A stretch of 6,317 bases of DNA from an uncultured Myxococcales bacterium (GTDB taxonomy: Bacteria > Myxococcota_A > Bradymonadia > UBA7976 > UBA1532), in NCBI GenBank assembly GCA_937896275.1, contig CALBMW010000273.1, positions 1 through 6,317 on the forward strand, read 5' to 3'. Positions 1 to 5,636 of the stretch are shown in pieces. Positions within the stretch are counted from its first letter, which is position 1, and the number at the start of each line of letters is the position of its first letter. The translations under genes were made by a program, and so were the position numbers. Below the pieces are notes generated by a model. It saw only the letters and a program-made list of their open reading frames with translations, was not told the DNA's origin and did no database searches.

Positions 1-275
1 CGGCGGGGCGGCGGCACGCGGCGGTGCGGCGGGGCGGGCCTCGCTGGGGGGGCCGGCTCCAGACCCGCGTCCCCCCGCCGCTTCCTCTCCTCCTCGCGCG
101 CGGCGAGGATCCTGTCCCGCATCGCCTTGGGCAGCGCGTTGATGTTGTCGGTGTAGTTGACGTTGCCGTGGGAATCCTCATAGCGCCACGGCTGACCGGC
201 GGCCGGTCCCGCGATCGACAACAGCCCCGCGATCGACAACAGCAGCGCCCCACAGGCGCCGAGCCACGCTCTCAT
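1..275 (-). CDS. Exported DUF4124-like protein, C-terminus outside the window
   Basis: Reading leftward from the ATG at 275-273, the frame is open for 91 codons and runs off the window edge. Residues 1-27 look like a Sec signal peptide: MRAW, a hydrophobic core of Ala/Leu/Ile/Ser/Gly, then a small-residue site PAAG before QPW. The next segment, WRYEDSHGNVNYTDN (residues 30-44), has the aromatic-x-(D/E)-x-x-G-x-(V)-x-(Y/F)-(S/T)-D pattern of the DUF4124 domain, found at the N-terminus of many small proteobacterial envelope proteins of unknown function. After it come a charged stretch rich in Arg/Glu (about 52-66) and a Pro/Arg-rich tail, so this is probably a periplasmic protein with a disordered linker. 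The start overlaps the stop of the upstream kinase gene (ATGA), with AGGAGG six bases before the ATG, so it is translated from the same message. Function is unknown. The DUF4124 assignment rests on the motif only, and the rest of the protein cannot be seen. Confidence 0.72.
   Translation of the reverse strand, partial: MRAWLGACGALLLSIAGLLSIAGPAAGQPWRYEDSHGNVNYTDNINALPKAMRDRILAAREEERKRRGDAGLEPAPPARPAPPHRRVPPPR
208..243. repeat. Perfect 18-bp tandem duplication inside a signal peptide
   Basis: The 18 bases at 208-225 (cccgcgatcgacaacagc) are repeated exactly at 226-243. On the minus strand the unit encodes LLSIAG, which therefore appears twice (residues 12-17 and 18-23) in the hydrophobic core of the exported DUF4124-like protein. 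The unit is a multiple of three, so the frame is kept and only the core length changes by six residues. Confidence 0.9.
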
Positions 276-1975
276 CGTTTGCCTCCTCGCCCCCGCGCCC
301 ACAGGCTGATCAGCGCGCGCAGGCTCACCTTGCGCATCCGCGTATAGGCCACGTGCCACAGGATCACGAGGCCGAACAGGCTCAGGCTGGCCAGCGCGCC
401 GAAGACACCCCACAGGTTCCACCCTCGCCACTCCCATGGGTACTGGGCCGCGATGAAGAAGGTGCCCATGATCAGCGCCATCGCCACCATGCCCAAGAAC
501 AGCTTGGTGCCCAGGTCGTTGATGGTGCGGCTCATCCGATCCATCTCGGGGTGGCTCACGCGCAGCTGCAGGCGCCCCGCCTCCAGGTCGTTGAGCAGTT
601 GGCTGGCCAGGAGTGGGATCTCCTGGGCTTGGTCGAGCAGCCCGACGGCGCTGCGAATGGCCAGCTTCCCCACCGCCTGGGGGCTGTAGCGCTCGGCGAT
701 GAGCTCTCGCGCGTAGGGCATGATGGTGCTGGTGATGTCGAGGTTCGGGGCCAGCGTGCGCACGATGCCCTCGATCGTCACCGCCGCCTTGGCCAGCAGC
801 GCGTAGTCGGGCGGGATGCGGATCTTGTAGCGGATCGCCGTGTCCATCAGCGCCTGCACCAGGCTTGCGGCGTCGACCTCGTCGAGGCGGCGCACCAGGT
901 ACCGCGCCATCAGATCGGCCACGTGATCGCGGAACTCGTTGAGGGGCACGCGATCGACCGGGCGCCCGATGCGATAGATGAGTCGCGCGGTGGTCTCGGC
1001 GTCGCGCGTGGCGACCGCGAGCGACAGCTGAATCAAGTTCTGCTGCATGTTCGCGGTGAGCCGCCCGACCAGGCCGAAATCGAGGATGCAGATGCGGCCG
1101 TCGGGGGTGACGAACACGTTGCCCGGGTGCGGATCGGCGTGGAAGATGCCGTCCTTGAAGCCCATGTGGAAGGCGATGTCGAGGACGATCTTCAGGGCGT
1201 CGTGCGCCTGCTCCGGCGGCACGCTGGTGATCTTGGTGCCCTCGACGTATTCCATGACCAGCACCTCGCGGGTGCTCAAATTATCCATGATTCCAGGAAT
1301 TTGGACGCGATCGTCGCCCGCCAGGTTGGCCGCGATGGCGCGGGCGTTGCGGGCCTCGATGCGGAAGTCGAGCTCGTCGAGCAGCGCGGCCTCGAAGGCG
1401 CGGACCACCTCGACGGGGCGGTAGAGCGCGGCCTCCTCGACGGTGGCGTCGAGCAGGCGGGCGAGCAGGTAGAGCAGGTCGATGTCGGCGCGGATGGTCC
1501 CCGCGAGGTTGGGGCGTTGCACCTTGAGCACGATCTCGCGCCCATCCTCGAGGCGGGCTCGATGCACCTGGGCGATGCTGGCGGTGGCCAGCGGCGTGGC
1601 GTCGACGTGGGCGAGCACTTCACTCCACGGGCGCGCCCAGGCCGCGGTCAGCACCTCCTCGATGTCGGCGAACGGCAGCGGCTCGACGTCGTCCTGCAGC
1701 CGCGCCAGCTCGCGCTGGAAGTGACTGGGCACCAGATCGGGGCGCGACGAGAGCACCTGGCCGAGCTTGATGAAGGTGGGGCCGAGGTCCTGCAGCACGC
1801 GGCGCAGGCGCTCGGGGGCCGAGATGGCCTCGGTGTCCGCGCGGACGCCGGGGTCGTCGGCGGCCACCTCGCGGCCCTCACGGATGTTGGTGGCCCACTG
1901 GCCGAAGCCGTGGCGCGCCAGGATGCCAGCGATCTGGCGAAGGCGGCCGAGGTCCTGGGCGGCGGCGCGGAGCAC
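272..1975 (-). CDS. ubiB: UbiB/ABC1/AarF-family atypical protein kinase-like protein
   Basis: A 567-aa member of the UbiB/ABC1/COQ8 atypical kinase-like family, whose characterised members support isoprenoid-quinone synthesis by ATP-dependent action at the membrane. Every family signature is visible: the KxGQ motif (K70-Q73, in FIKLGQ) followed by SSRPDLVP; the Ala-rich loop replacing the glycine-rich loop (PLATASIAQVH, 128-138); the nucleotide-binding lysine (K151, in VLKVQRP); the hinge-side VMEYVEG; the catalytic segment HADPHPGN (279-286); and the metal-binding DFG (D299-G301). Two hydrophobic C-terminal segments (about 492-512 and 521-543) separated by an aromatic WEWRGWNLW turn look like a membrane anchor. 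The length is normal for the family and the active site looks intact. The start is a GTG without a Shine-Dalgarno sequence; an in-frame stop at 2032-2030 limits any extension, and the N-terminus matches relatives. It is the first gene of a two-gene unit with the DUF4124-like gene. The family is certain. The exact role is not, because Myxococcota usually use menaquinone; 'ubiB' is a family name here. Confidence 0.93.
   Translation of the reverse strand: MLRAAAQDLGRLRQIAGILARHGFGQWATNIREGREVAADDPGVRADTEAISAPERLRRVLQDLGPTFIKLGQVLSSRPDLVPSHFQRELARLQDDVEPLPFADIEEVLTAAWARPWSEVLAHVDATPLATASIAQVHRARLEDGREIVLKVQRPNLAGTIRADIDLLYLLARLLDATVEEAALYRPVEVVRAFEAALLDELDFRIEARNARAIAANLAGDDRVQIPGIMDNLSTREVLVMEYVEGTKITSVPPEQAHDALKIVLDIAFHMGFKDGIFHADPHPGNVFVTPDGRICILDFGLVGRLTANMQQNLIQLSLAVATRDAETTARLIYRIGRPVDRVPLNEFRDHVADLMARYLVRRLDEVDAASLVQALMDTAIRYKIRIPPDYALLAKAAVTIEGIVRTLAPNLDITSTIMPYARELIAERYSPQAVGKLAIRSAVGLLDQAQEIPLLASQLLNDLEAGRLQLRVSHPEMDRMSRTINDLGTKLFLGMVAMALIMGTFFIAAQYPWEWRGWNLWGVFGALASLSLFGLVILWHVAYTRMRKVSLRALISLWARGRGGKR
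282..287 (-). promoter_or_regulatory. Ribosome binding site AGGAGG for the DUF4124-like gene
   Basis: On the minus strand a perfect AGGAGG lies six bases before the ATG at 275. It sits inside the last codons (Arg-Gly-Gly-Lys-Arg) of the upstream kinase gene. Together with the ATGA overlap it fixes the start of the small gene and supports translational coupling. Confidence 0.85.
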
Positions 1976-1981
1976 GGGGGG

Positions 1982-2010
1982 ACTATGCGCCGGGGCCAGG
2001 CGCTTGTCGA
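1982..2010 (-). promoter_or_regulatory. Candidate sigma70-type promoter for the ubiB-family gene, probably leaderless
   Basis: On the minus strand TCGACA (2010-2005, 5 of 6 matches to TTGACA) is followed after exactly 17 bases by CATAGT (1987-1982, 4 of 6 matches to TATAAT). The hexamer ends six bases before the GTG at 1975, so transcription would begin at or within a base or two of the start codon. This fits the absence of a Shine-Dalgarno sequence (the six bases before GTG are all C). Predicted by eye only. Confidence 0.45.
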
Positions 2011-2028
2011 CCCGGCTGGGGCGCGCGC

Positions 2029-2057
2029 TTTACCTCCCGGCGCGGCTGCCGCATCCT
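2029..2057 (+). promoter_or_regulatory. Weaker candidate promoter for the secretion-ATPase operon, possibly leaderless
   Basis: On the plus strand TTTACC (2029-2034, 4 of 6 to TTGACA) and CATCCT (2052-2057, 3 of 6 to TATAAT, keeping A2 and T6) are 17 bases apart. The -10-like element ends seven bases before the ATG at 2065, and those bases are G followed by six C's, so there is no ribosome binding site. The hexamer matches alone are weak. The mirror-image arrangement with the minus-strand promoter is what makes it worth recording. Confidence 0.3.
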
Positions 2058-2064
2058 GCCCCCC

Positions 2065-3864
2065 ATGCATGGCGAGCTCTCCACCGCCGAGGTCCTCGAC
2101 ACCCTCCGGTATGCCGGCCTGATCGACGAGGCCACCGTGCGCGACGCCCGCGTCCGCGATCCGGCCCAGCGCGCCCGATTGCTGCGCGCGCACATGGGTG
2201 GCCCCATCGACCGCGGGCAGGCCTATCGGGTGTCCGCCCCCGAGGTGGTCGCCAGCCTCGAGCTGCCGCGCGTCGACGGCGCGGGCGCGCTGACCGAGGA
2301 CGCCATCATGCAGACGCTGGCCACAGTGCACGGCGTGCCGTGGCGGCGCCTCGATCCGCTCGAGCTGGATCTGGACCTGGTCACCAGCGCCCTCACGCGC
2401 CCCTTCGCCGAGCGGCACGGCTGCCTGGTGGTGGACCGACGCGGCGAGGCGCTGGTGGTGGCCCTCTCGGAGCCGAGGGACGCCGAGCTGCTCGAGAACC
2501 TGCGCCGCCTCACCGCCCGACCCATCGAGGCGGTGCTGGCCAGCAAGTCCGACATCCAGCGCATCATCCGCGAGTTCTATGGCTTCAAGCGCACCGTGCT
2601 GGCGGCGGAGGCCGAGTACGGGCGGGTCGACGACCCGAACCTCGAGCGGCTGTTCCGGGTCAAGACGGACGCCGAGCTCGACGCGACCGACAAGCACATC
2701 GTGGCCGCGGGCGACTTCCTGCTTCGCCACGCCCTCGACCAGCGCGCGAGCGACATCCACTTCGAGCCCAAGCGCAACCAGGGCCTCGTGCGCTTCCGCA
2801 TCGATGGCATCCTGCACACGGTGCATACGCTGCCCAGGCCGGTCGTGCCGCCGCTGACCAGCCGGCTCAAGATGATGGCCCGCATGGACATCGCCGAGCG
2901 GCGCCGGCCCCAGGACGGGCGCATCAAGCTCGAGCGCGACGACCGCGAGATCGAGATGCGCGTGTCGACCATGCCCACCGTCTTCGGCGAGAAGATCGTC
3001 ATCCGAATCTTCGACCCGGACACGCTGCTGGTAGATCTGGACCGGCTGGGGTTCTTCCCCGAGCAGCGCGTCGTGTGGGACGGCTTCTTGCGGCGGCCGC
3101 ACGGCATCGTGCTGCTCACCGGGCCCACCGGCAGCGGCAAGACGACCACGCTCTACTCGAGCCTCAAGGCCCTCGCCAGCCCGGACGTGAACATCACGAC
3201 CATCGAGGATCCCATCGAGATGGTCACCGAGGCCTTCAACCAGGTGCAGGTCGACGCGCGGGTCGACGTGTCCTTCTCGAACGCGCTGCGGACGGTGCTG
3301 CGCCAGGATCCCGACATCATCATGGTCGGCGAGATCCGCGACGCCGAGACGGCGCGGCACGCGGTGCAGGCGGCGCTGACCGGGCACCTGGTGTTCTCGA
3401 CGCTGCACACCAACGACGCGCCCACCGCCTTCACGCGGCTGATCGATCTGGGCATCGAGCCGTTCCTGGTCGCGAGCACGCTCGTCGGGGTCGCCGCTCA
3501 GCGTCTGGTGCGCTGCATCTGTCCGCATTGCGGGGAGGGGCGGGCGCTGAGCACCGAGGAGCTGGCGCTGCTGCACATCGAGGCGCCGCCGGGCGAGGCG
3601 CTGCAGGTGCGCGAGGGGCGCGGGTGCGTGGAGTGCCGAGGCACGGGCTACATCGGGCGCAGCGGCGTCTATGAGATCCTGCCGGTGACGGCGCGCATCC
3701 GGCACGGCGTGGCGCAGGGGCTCGACGCGGGGCAGCTCATGCAGCGCGCCCGGCAGGAGGGTATGATGACGCTCCACGAGGCGGCCCTGCGCAAGCTGGC
3801 GCTGGGTGAGACGAGCTTCAGCGAGGTGTTCCGGGTGACCACGACGGGCGAGGAGATGGCATGA
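2065..3864 (+). CDS. GspE/PilB-family type II secretion or type IV pilus assembly ATPase
   Basis: A 599-aa cytoplasmic hexameric ATPase of the GspE/PulE/PilB family, which powers pseudopilus or pilus extension. In order: an N-terminal helical stretch (1-70); a GspE-N/MshEN-like domain (about 76-173, with HGVPWRRLDP and ending in IIREFYG); the RASDIHFEP start of the ATPase core (227-235); Walker A GPTGSGKT (353-360); the Asp box around TIEDPIE (379-385); Walker B with DIIMVGEIRD (417-426, catalytic E423); the His box GHLVFSTLHTND (440-451); and a zinc-binding tetracysteine C486-x2-C489 / C521-x2-C524 followed by GTGYIGRSGVYEIL. All catalytic residues are present and the length is typical. GspE-type and PilB-type members cannot be told apart without their partners: no platform protein (GspF/PilC), GspL/PilM, retraction ATPase or pilin lies in the window. 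It heads an operon and its TGA overlaps the gpsA ATG. No Shine-Dalgarno sequence precedes the ATG; the start follows from the divergent layout. Confidence 0.95.
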   Translation: MHGELSTAEVLDTLRYAGLIDEATVRDARVRDPAQRARLLRAHMGGPIDRGQAYRVSAPEVVASLELPRVDGAGALTEDAIMQTLATVHGVPWRRLDPLELDLDLVTSALTRPFAERHGCLVVDRRGEALVVALSEPRDAELLENLRRLTARPIEAVLASKSDIQRIIREFYGFKRTVLAAEAEYGRVDDPNLERLFRVKTDAELDATDKHIVAAGDFLLRHALDQRASDIHFEPKRNQGLVRFRIDGILHTVHTLPRPVVPPLTSRLKMMARMDIAERRRPQDGRIKLERDDREIEMRVSTMPTVFGEKIVIRIFDPDTLLVDLDRLGFFPEQRVVWDGFLRRPHGIVLLTGPTGSGKTTTLYSSLKALASPDVNITTIEDPIEMVTEAFNQVQVDARVDVSFSNALRTVLRQDPDIIMVGEIRDAETARHAVQAALTGHLVFSTLHTNDAPTAFTRLIDLGIEPFLVASTLVGVAAQRLVRCICPHCGEGRALSTEELALLHIEAPPGEALQVREGRGCVECRGTGYIGRSGVYEILPVTARIRHGVAQGLDAGQLMQRARQEGMMTLHEAALRKLALGETSFSEVFRVTTTGEEMA

Positions 3865-4865
3865 AGAGCAGCGTGATCGGTGGTGGCAGCTGGGGGACCG
3901 CGCTGGCCTCGGTGCTGGCCTCCAAGGGCCCCGTGACGCTCTGGGCGCGCGAGCCCGATGTCGCCGCGGGCATCAACACGAACCACCGCAACCCGCGCTA
4001 TCAGACCGACTGCGAGCTGCCAGAGAACGTGGTCGCGACGACGGAGTTGCGGACCGCCGTCGCGGGGGCCGAGTTGGTGTGCGTCGTGGTGCCGAGCCAC
4101 GCGATGCGCGCGGTGATCGGCGGGGTCTCCGACATGCTCCTGCCCGGGGTGCCCATCGTGAGCGCGAGCAAGGGCATCGAGAACCAGTCCTTGCAGACGA
4201 TGGAGGAGGTGCTCTGCGACGTCCTGCCGCCCGCGCTGTGGGTCGACTTGGCCTTCCTGTCGGGGCCGAGCTTCGCGCGCGAGACGCTGCAGAAGATGGC
4301 GACCGCGGTGACCGTGGCGGCGCGCTTCGGCCACACCGCCAAGAGCGTGCAGGCAGCCTTCTCGACGCCCAACTTCCGGGTCTACACCACCGAAGACGTG
4401 ACCGGCGTCGAGCTGGGCGGCGCCCTCAAGAACGTCGTGGCGATCGCGGCGGGCATCGCGACGGGGATGGGGCTGGGCCACAACAGCATGGCCGCGCTGC
4501 TCACGCGGGGGCTGGCCGAGATCACGCGGCTGGCGGTGAAGCTGGGCGCCAACCCGCTCACGCTGAGCGGCCTGGCGGGCATGGGTGACCTGGTGCTGAC
4601 GTGCACCGGCGGGCTGAGCCGCAACCGACACGTGGGGGTCGAGCTGGGGAAGGGTCGGACGCTCGAGGCGATCCTGGGCGAGATGAACGAGGTGGCCGAG
4701 GGGGTGCGCACCACGCGCAGCGCTTACAACCTGGCGCGGCGCGAGGGCGTCGAGATGCCGATCACCGAGCAGGTGTACGCGGTGCTCTACGAGCAGAAGT
4801 CGCCCGCGCAGGCGCTGAGCGATCTCATGACGCGTGACCTGAAGCGGGAGCGGGAGTTCGGGTGA
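3861..4865 (+). CDS. gpsA: NAD(P)+-dependent glycerol-3-phosphate dehydrogenase
   Basis: A 334-aa cytoplasmic enzyme that interconverts dihydroxyacetone phosphate and sn-glycerol 3-phosphate, supplying the backbone for phospholipid synthesis. The N-terminus begins directly with the Rossmann dinucleotide motif, VIGGGSWGTALA (G7-x-G9-x2-G12). Further signatures are NHRNPRYQ in the substrate-binding region, PSHAMR, SASKGIE (101-107), LSGPSFA, and the catalytic lysine K190 in GALKNVVAIAAG. The C-terminal helical domain carries GLAGMGDLVLTCTGGLSRNR with D243 and the phosphate-binding R254, then EGVRTT and MPITEQVYAVLYE. Length and motifs match a complete, functional GpsA. The ATG overlaps the TGA of the upstream ATPase gene and is preceded by AGGAG (3851-3855, five bases away). 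Its own TGA overlaps the GTG of the next gene, so it is the middle member of a coupled operon. GpsA next to a secretion ATPase has no evident pathway logic; it may simply be a housekeeping gene in a shared transcript. Confidence 0.97.
   Translation: MKSSVIGGGSWGTALASVLASKGPVTLWAREPDVAAGINTNHRNPRYQTDCELPENVVATTELRTAVAGAELVCVVVPSHAMRAVIGGVSDMLLPGVPIVSASKGIENQSLQTMEEVLCDVLPPALWVDLAFLSGPSFARETLQKMATAVTVAARFGHTAKSVQAAFSTPNFRVYTTEDVTGVELGGALKNVVAIAAGIATGMGLGHNSMAALLTRGLAEITRLAVKLGANPLTLSGLAGMGDLVLTCTGGLSRNRHVGVELGKGRTLEAILGEMNEVAEGVRTTRSAYNLARREGVEMPITEQVYAVLYEQKSPAQALSDLMTRDLKREREFG
4852..4856 (+). promoter_or_regulatory. Ribosome binding site deciding the GTG start at 4862
   Basis: GGGAG lies five bases before the GTG at 4862-4864, inside the last codons of gpsA. 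It supports GTG as the start of the downstream exported protein and gives a GTGA overlap between stop and start. Confidence 0.7.
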
Positions 4866-5509
4866 GAGCCAGCCTGGGCCCCACGGCGCTGGTCGCGTTC
4901 CTCTCGAGCCTTTGCGCGGCGCAGGCTCAGGTCTCTGCGCAGGGCGCCGAGGGCCCTCCGGTGCGGCGCTCGGAGGGCGTGGTGCCTCAGGCCAAGGCCA
5001 TCTACCGGGCGGACGATCCCGAGGGGGCGCGCAAGGCAAGGATCGAGGCGTTGATGGGGCTGTACCTGGTGGATCCGCCCCGGCGCCACCCCTCGGAGAC
5101 CGTCGACGTCGACGGGCATCGGGTGACGCTGCACCTCTGGCAGCCGGTGGCGCGAGACAGCGACGCCGAGCTCGAGACGCGGGCGGTGGCGTGGCTGATC
5201 GCCGGACGGACGCAATACGCGCCGGGGGCGGCGGGGCTGTTCGCCGAGTTGACCGACGTGCACGAGCTGCGGCTGGTCTTCCACGAGGTGCTGCGGCCCG
5301 ACACCACCAACCGCAACCGGACGCCGAAGCCCGACCAGGTCAAGCCCTACCTGCTGTTGGGGATCGATCGGCGCGGCTTCGAGCGCCTGGGGATCGAGGC
5401 GATCACCGCCTGCACCGAGCGCGGCGACTGCAGCGCGCTCTTCCGCAGCGCGTTCAAGACGTCCAAGCTCGACGCGCGCTACACGGCGCGGGCGCGCAAG
5501 GCCAACTAG
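4862..5509 (+). CDS. Unrecognised exported protein, 215 aa
   Basis: I do not recognise a family. The first 22 residues form a plausible Sec signal peptide (MRAS, then a Leu/Ala/Val/Phe core, ending AAQA before QVS). C18 is preceded by SSL, which is not a proper lipobox, so a soluble periplasmic protein is more likely than a lipoprotein. The mature part starts with a low-complexity linker (about 23-45). It continues with a charged helix-like segment (DDPEGARKARIEALMGLYLV, 51-70), a strand-rich stretch with TVDVDGHRVTLHLWQPV, then TRAVAWLIAGRTQYAPGAAGLF (106-127), LRLVFHEV and PYLLLGIDRRGFERLG. Only two cysteines remain in the mature chain, C184 and C190 (C-x5-C), a possible disulfide. The C-terminus is Lys/Arg-rich. 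The GTG start overlaps the gpsA stop and has its own ribosome binding site, so it is the last gene of the ATPase-gpsA operon. Codon use matches its neighbours. Export is inferred; a role with the secretion ATPase would be speculation. Confidence 0.8.
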   Translation: MRASLGPTALVAFLSSLCAAQAQVSAQGAEGPPVRRSEGVVPQAKAIYRADDPEGARKARIEALMGLYLVDPPRRHPSETVDVDGHRVTLHLWQPVARDSDAELETRAVAWLIAGRTQYAPGAAGLFAELTDVHELRLVFHEVLRPDTTNRNRTPKPDQVKPYLLLGIDRRGFERLGIEAITACTERGDCSALFRSAFKTSKLDARYTARARKAN

Positions 5510-5517
5510 CTGAGTTC

Positions 5518-5541
5518 ACAGCTGTTTCTCGATAGTGCACT
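5518..5541. other. Pair of 8-bp palindromes in an AT-richer patch
   Basis: ACAGCTGT (5518-5525) and AGTGCACT (5534-5541) are each perfect self-complementary octamers, centres 16 bp apart. They lie just after the stop of the exported-protein gene, in the only noticeably AT-rich patch of the window; a T-rich run (5541-5550) follows. They could be protein-binding sites for control of the downstream VIT gene or chance palindromes. The two octamers differ in sequence, which argues against a single dimeric operator. Confidence 0.25.
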
Positions 5542-5569
5542 TTTCTTTGTCACCAGGCGCGCGGCGGCC

Positions 5570-5620
5570 CCGTTGGTCGGCTGAACCCACGGTTCGACCC
5601 ACAACGGAGCCGGAAGGCTC
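5570..5620 (+). promoter_or_regulatory. Two adjacent potential hairpins upstream of the VIT-domain gene
   Basis: The first can fold as CCGTT (5570-5574) with AACGG (5603-5607), GGTC (5575-5578) with GACC (5596-5599), and GAACC (5583-5587) with GGTTC (5591-5595) closing a CAC loop. This gives 14 pairs with a 4-nt bulge on one side and a 3-nt bulge on the other. Directly after it, GAGCC (5607-5611) and GGCTC (5616-5620) pair around a GGAA loop of the GNRA type, sharing one base with the first stem. No U-run follows, so an intrinsic terminator is unlikely unless it works without one. The second stem ends six bases before the ribosome binding site. It may be a structured leader; short stems are common in such GC-rich DNA. 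Confidence 0.35.
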
Positions 5621-5626
5621 AACACC

Positions 5627-5632
5627 GGGAGG
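5627..5632 (+). promoter_or_regulatory. Ribosome binding site GGGAGG of the VIT-domain gene
   Basis: GGGAGG lies four bases before the ATG at 5637. The frame is open further upstream to a TGA at 5511-5513 and includes a GTG at 5535. This site and the absence of domain-like sequence upstream decide for the ATG at 5637. Confidence 0.75.
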
Positions 5633-5636
5633 CCCC

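Noticed and set aside
353..2122. 589-codon plus-strand open frame opposite the kinase gene
   Set aside because: It is antisense to a gene with every UbiB-family motif. Its product is rich in His, Asp, Gln, Arg and Ala with no recognisable domain, typical of an antisense shadow in GC-rich DNA.
1767..3674. 635-codon plus-strand frame overlapping the kinase start and the ATPase
   Set aside because: It is out of frame with the ATPase and gives an Arg/Ala/Gly/Pro-rich sequence without motifs.
1648..3777. 709-codon minus-strand open frame across the divergent promoter and the ATPase gene
   Set aside because: It is antisense to the ATPase and crosses the intergenic region, and its composition is low-complexity (His, Arg, Asp, Pro, Ala). 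It is open only because stop codons are rare at this GC content.
4876..4918. Lipoprotein signal in the exported protein (cysteine at residue 18)
   Set aside because: The residue before the cysteine is Leu (SSLC), which breaks the lipobox rule of Gly/Ala/Ser at -1; a type I cleavage after AQA is better supported.
3669..5039. 456-codon minus-strand open frame opposite gpsA
   Set aside because: gpsA is unambiguous on the other strand. The antisense product shows no domain and no start context.
5515..5536. TTCACA (5515-5520) and GATAGT (5531-5536) as promoter elements for the VIT gene
   Set aside because: The hexamers resemble -35 and -10 elements, but the spacing is only 10 bp, too short for a sigma70 promoter.
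5510..5569. Intrinsic terminator after the exported-protein gene
   Set aside because: A T-rich run exists (5541-5550) but no convincing stem-loop lies directly before it, only two separate 8-bp palindromes without loops.
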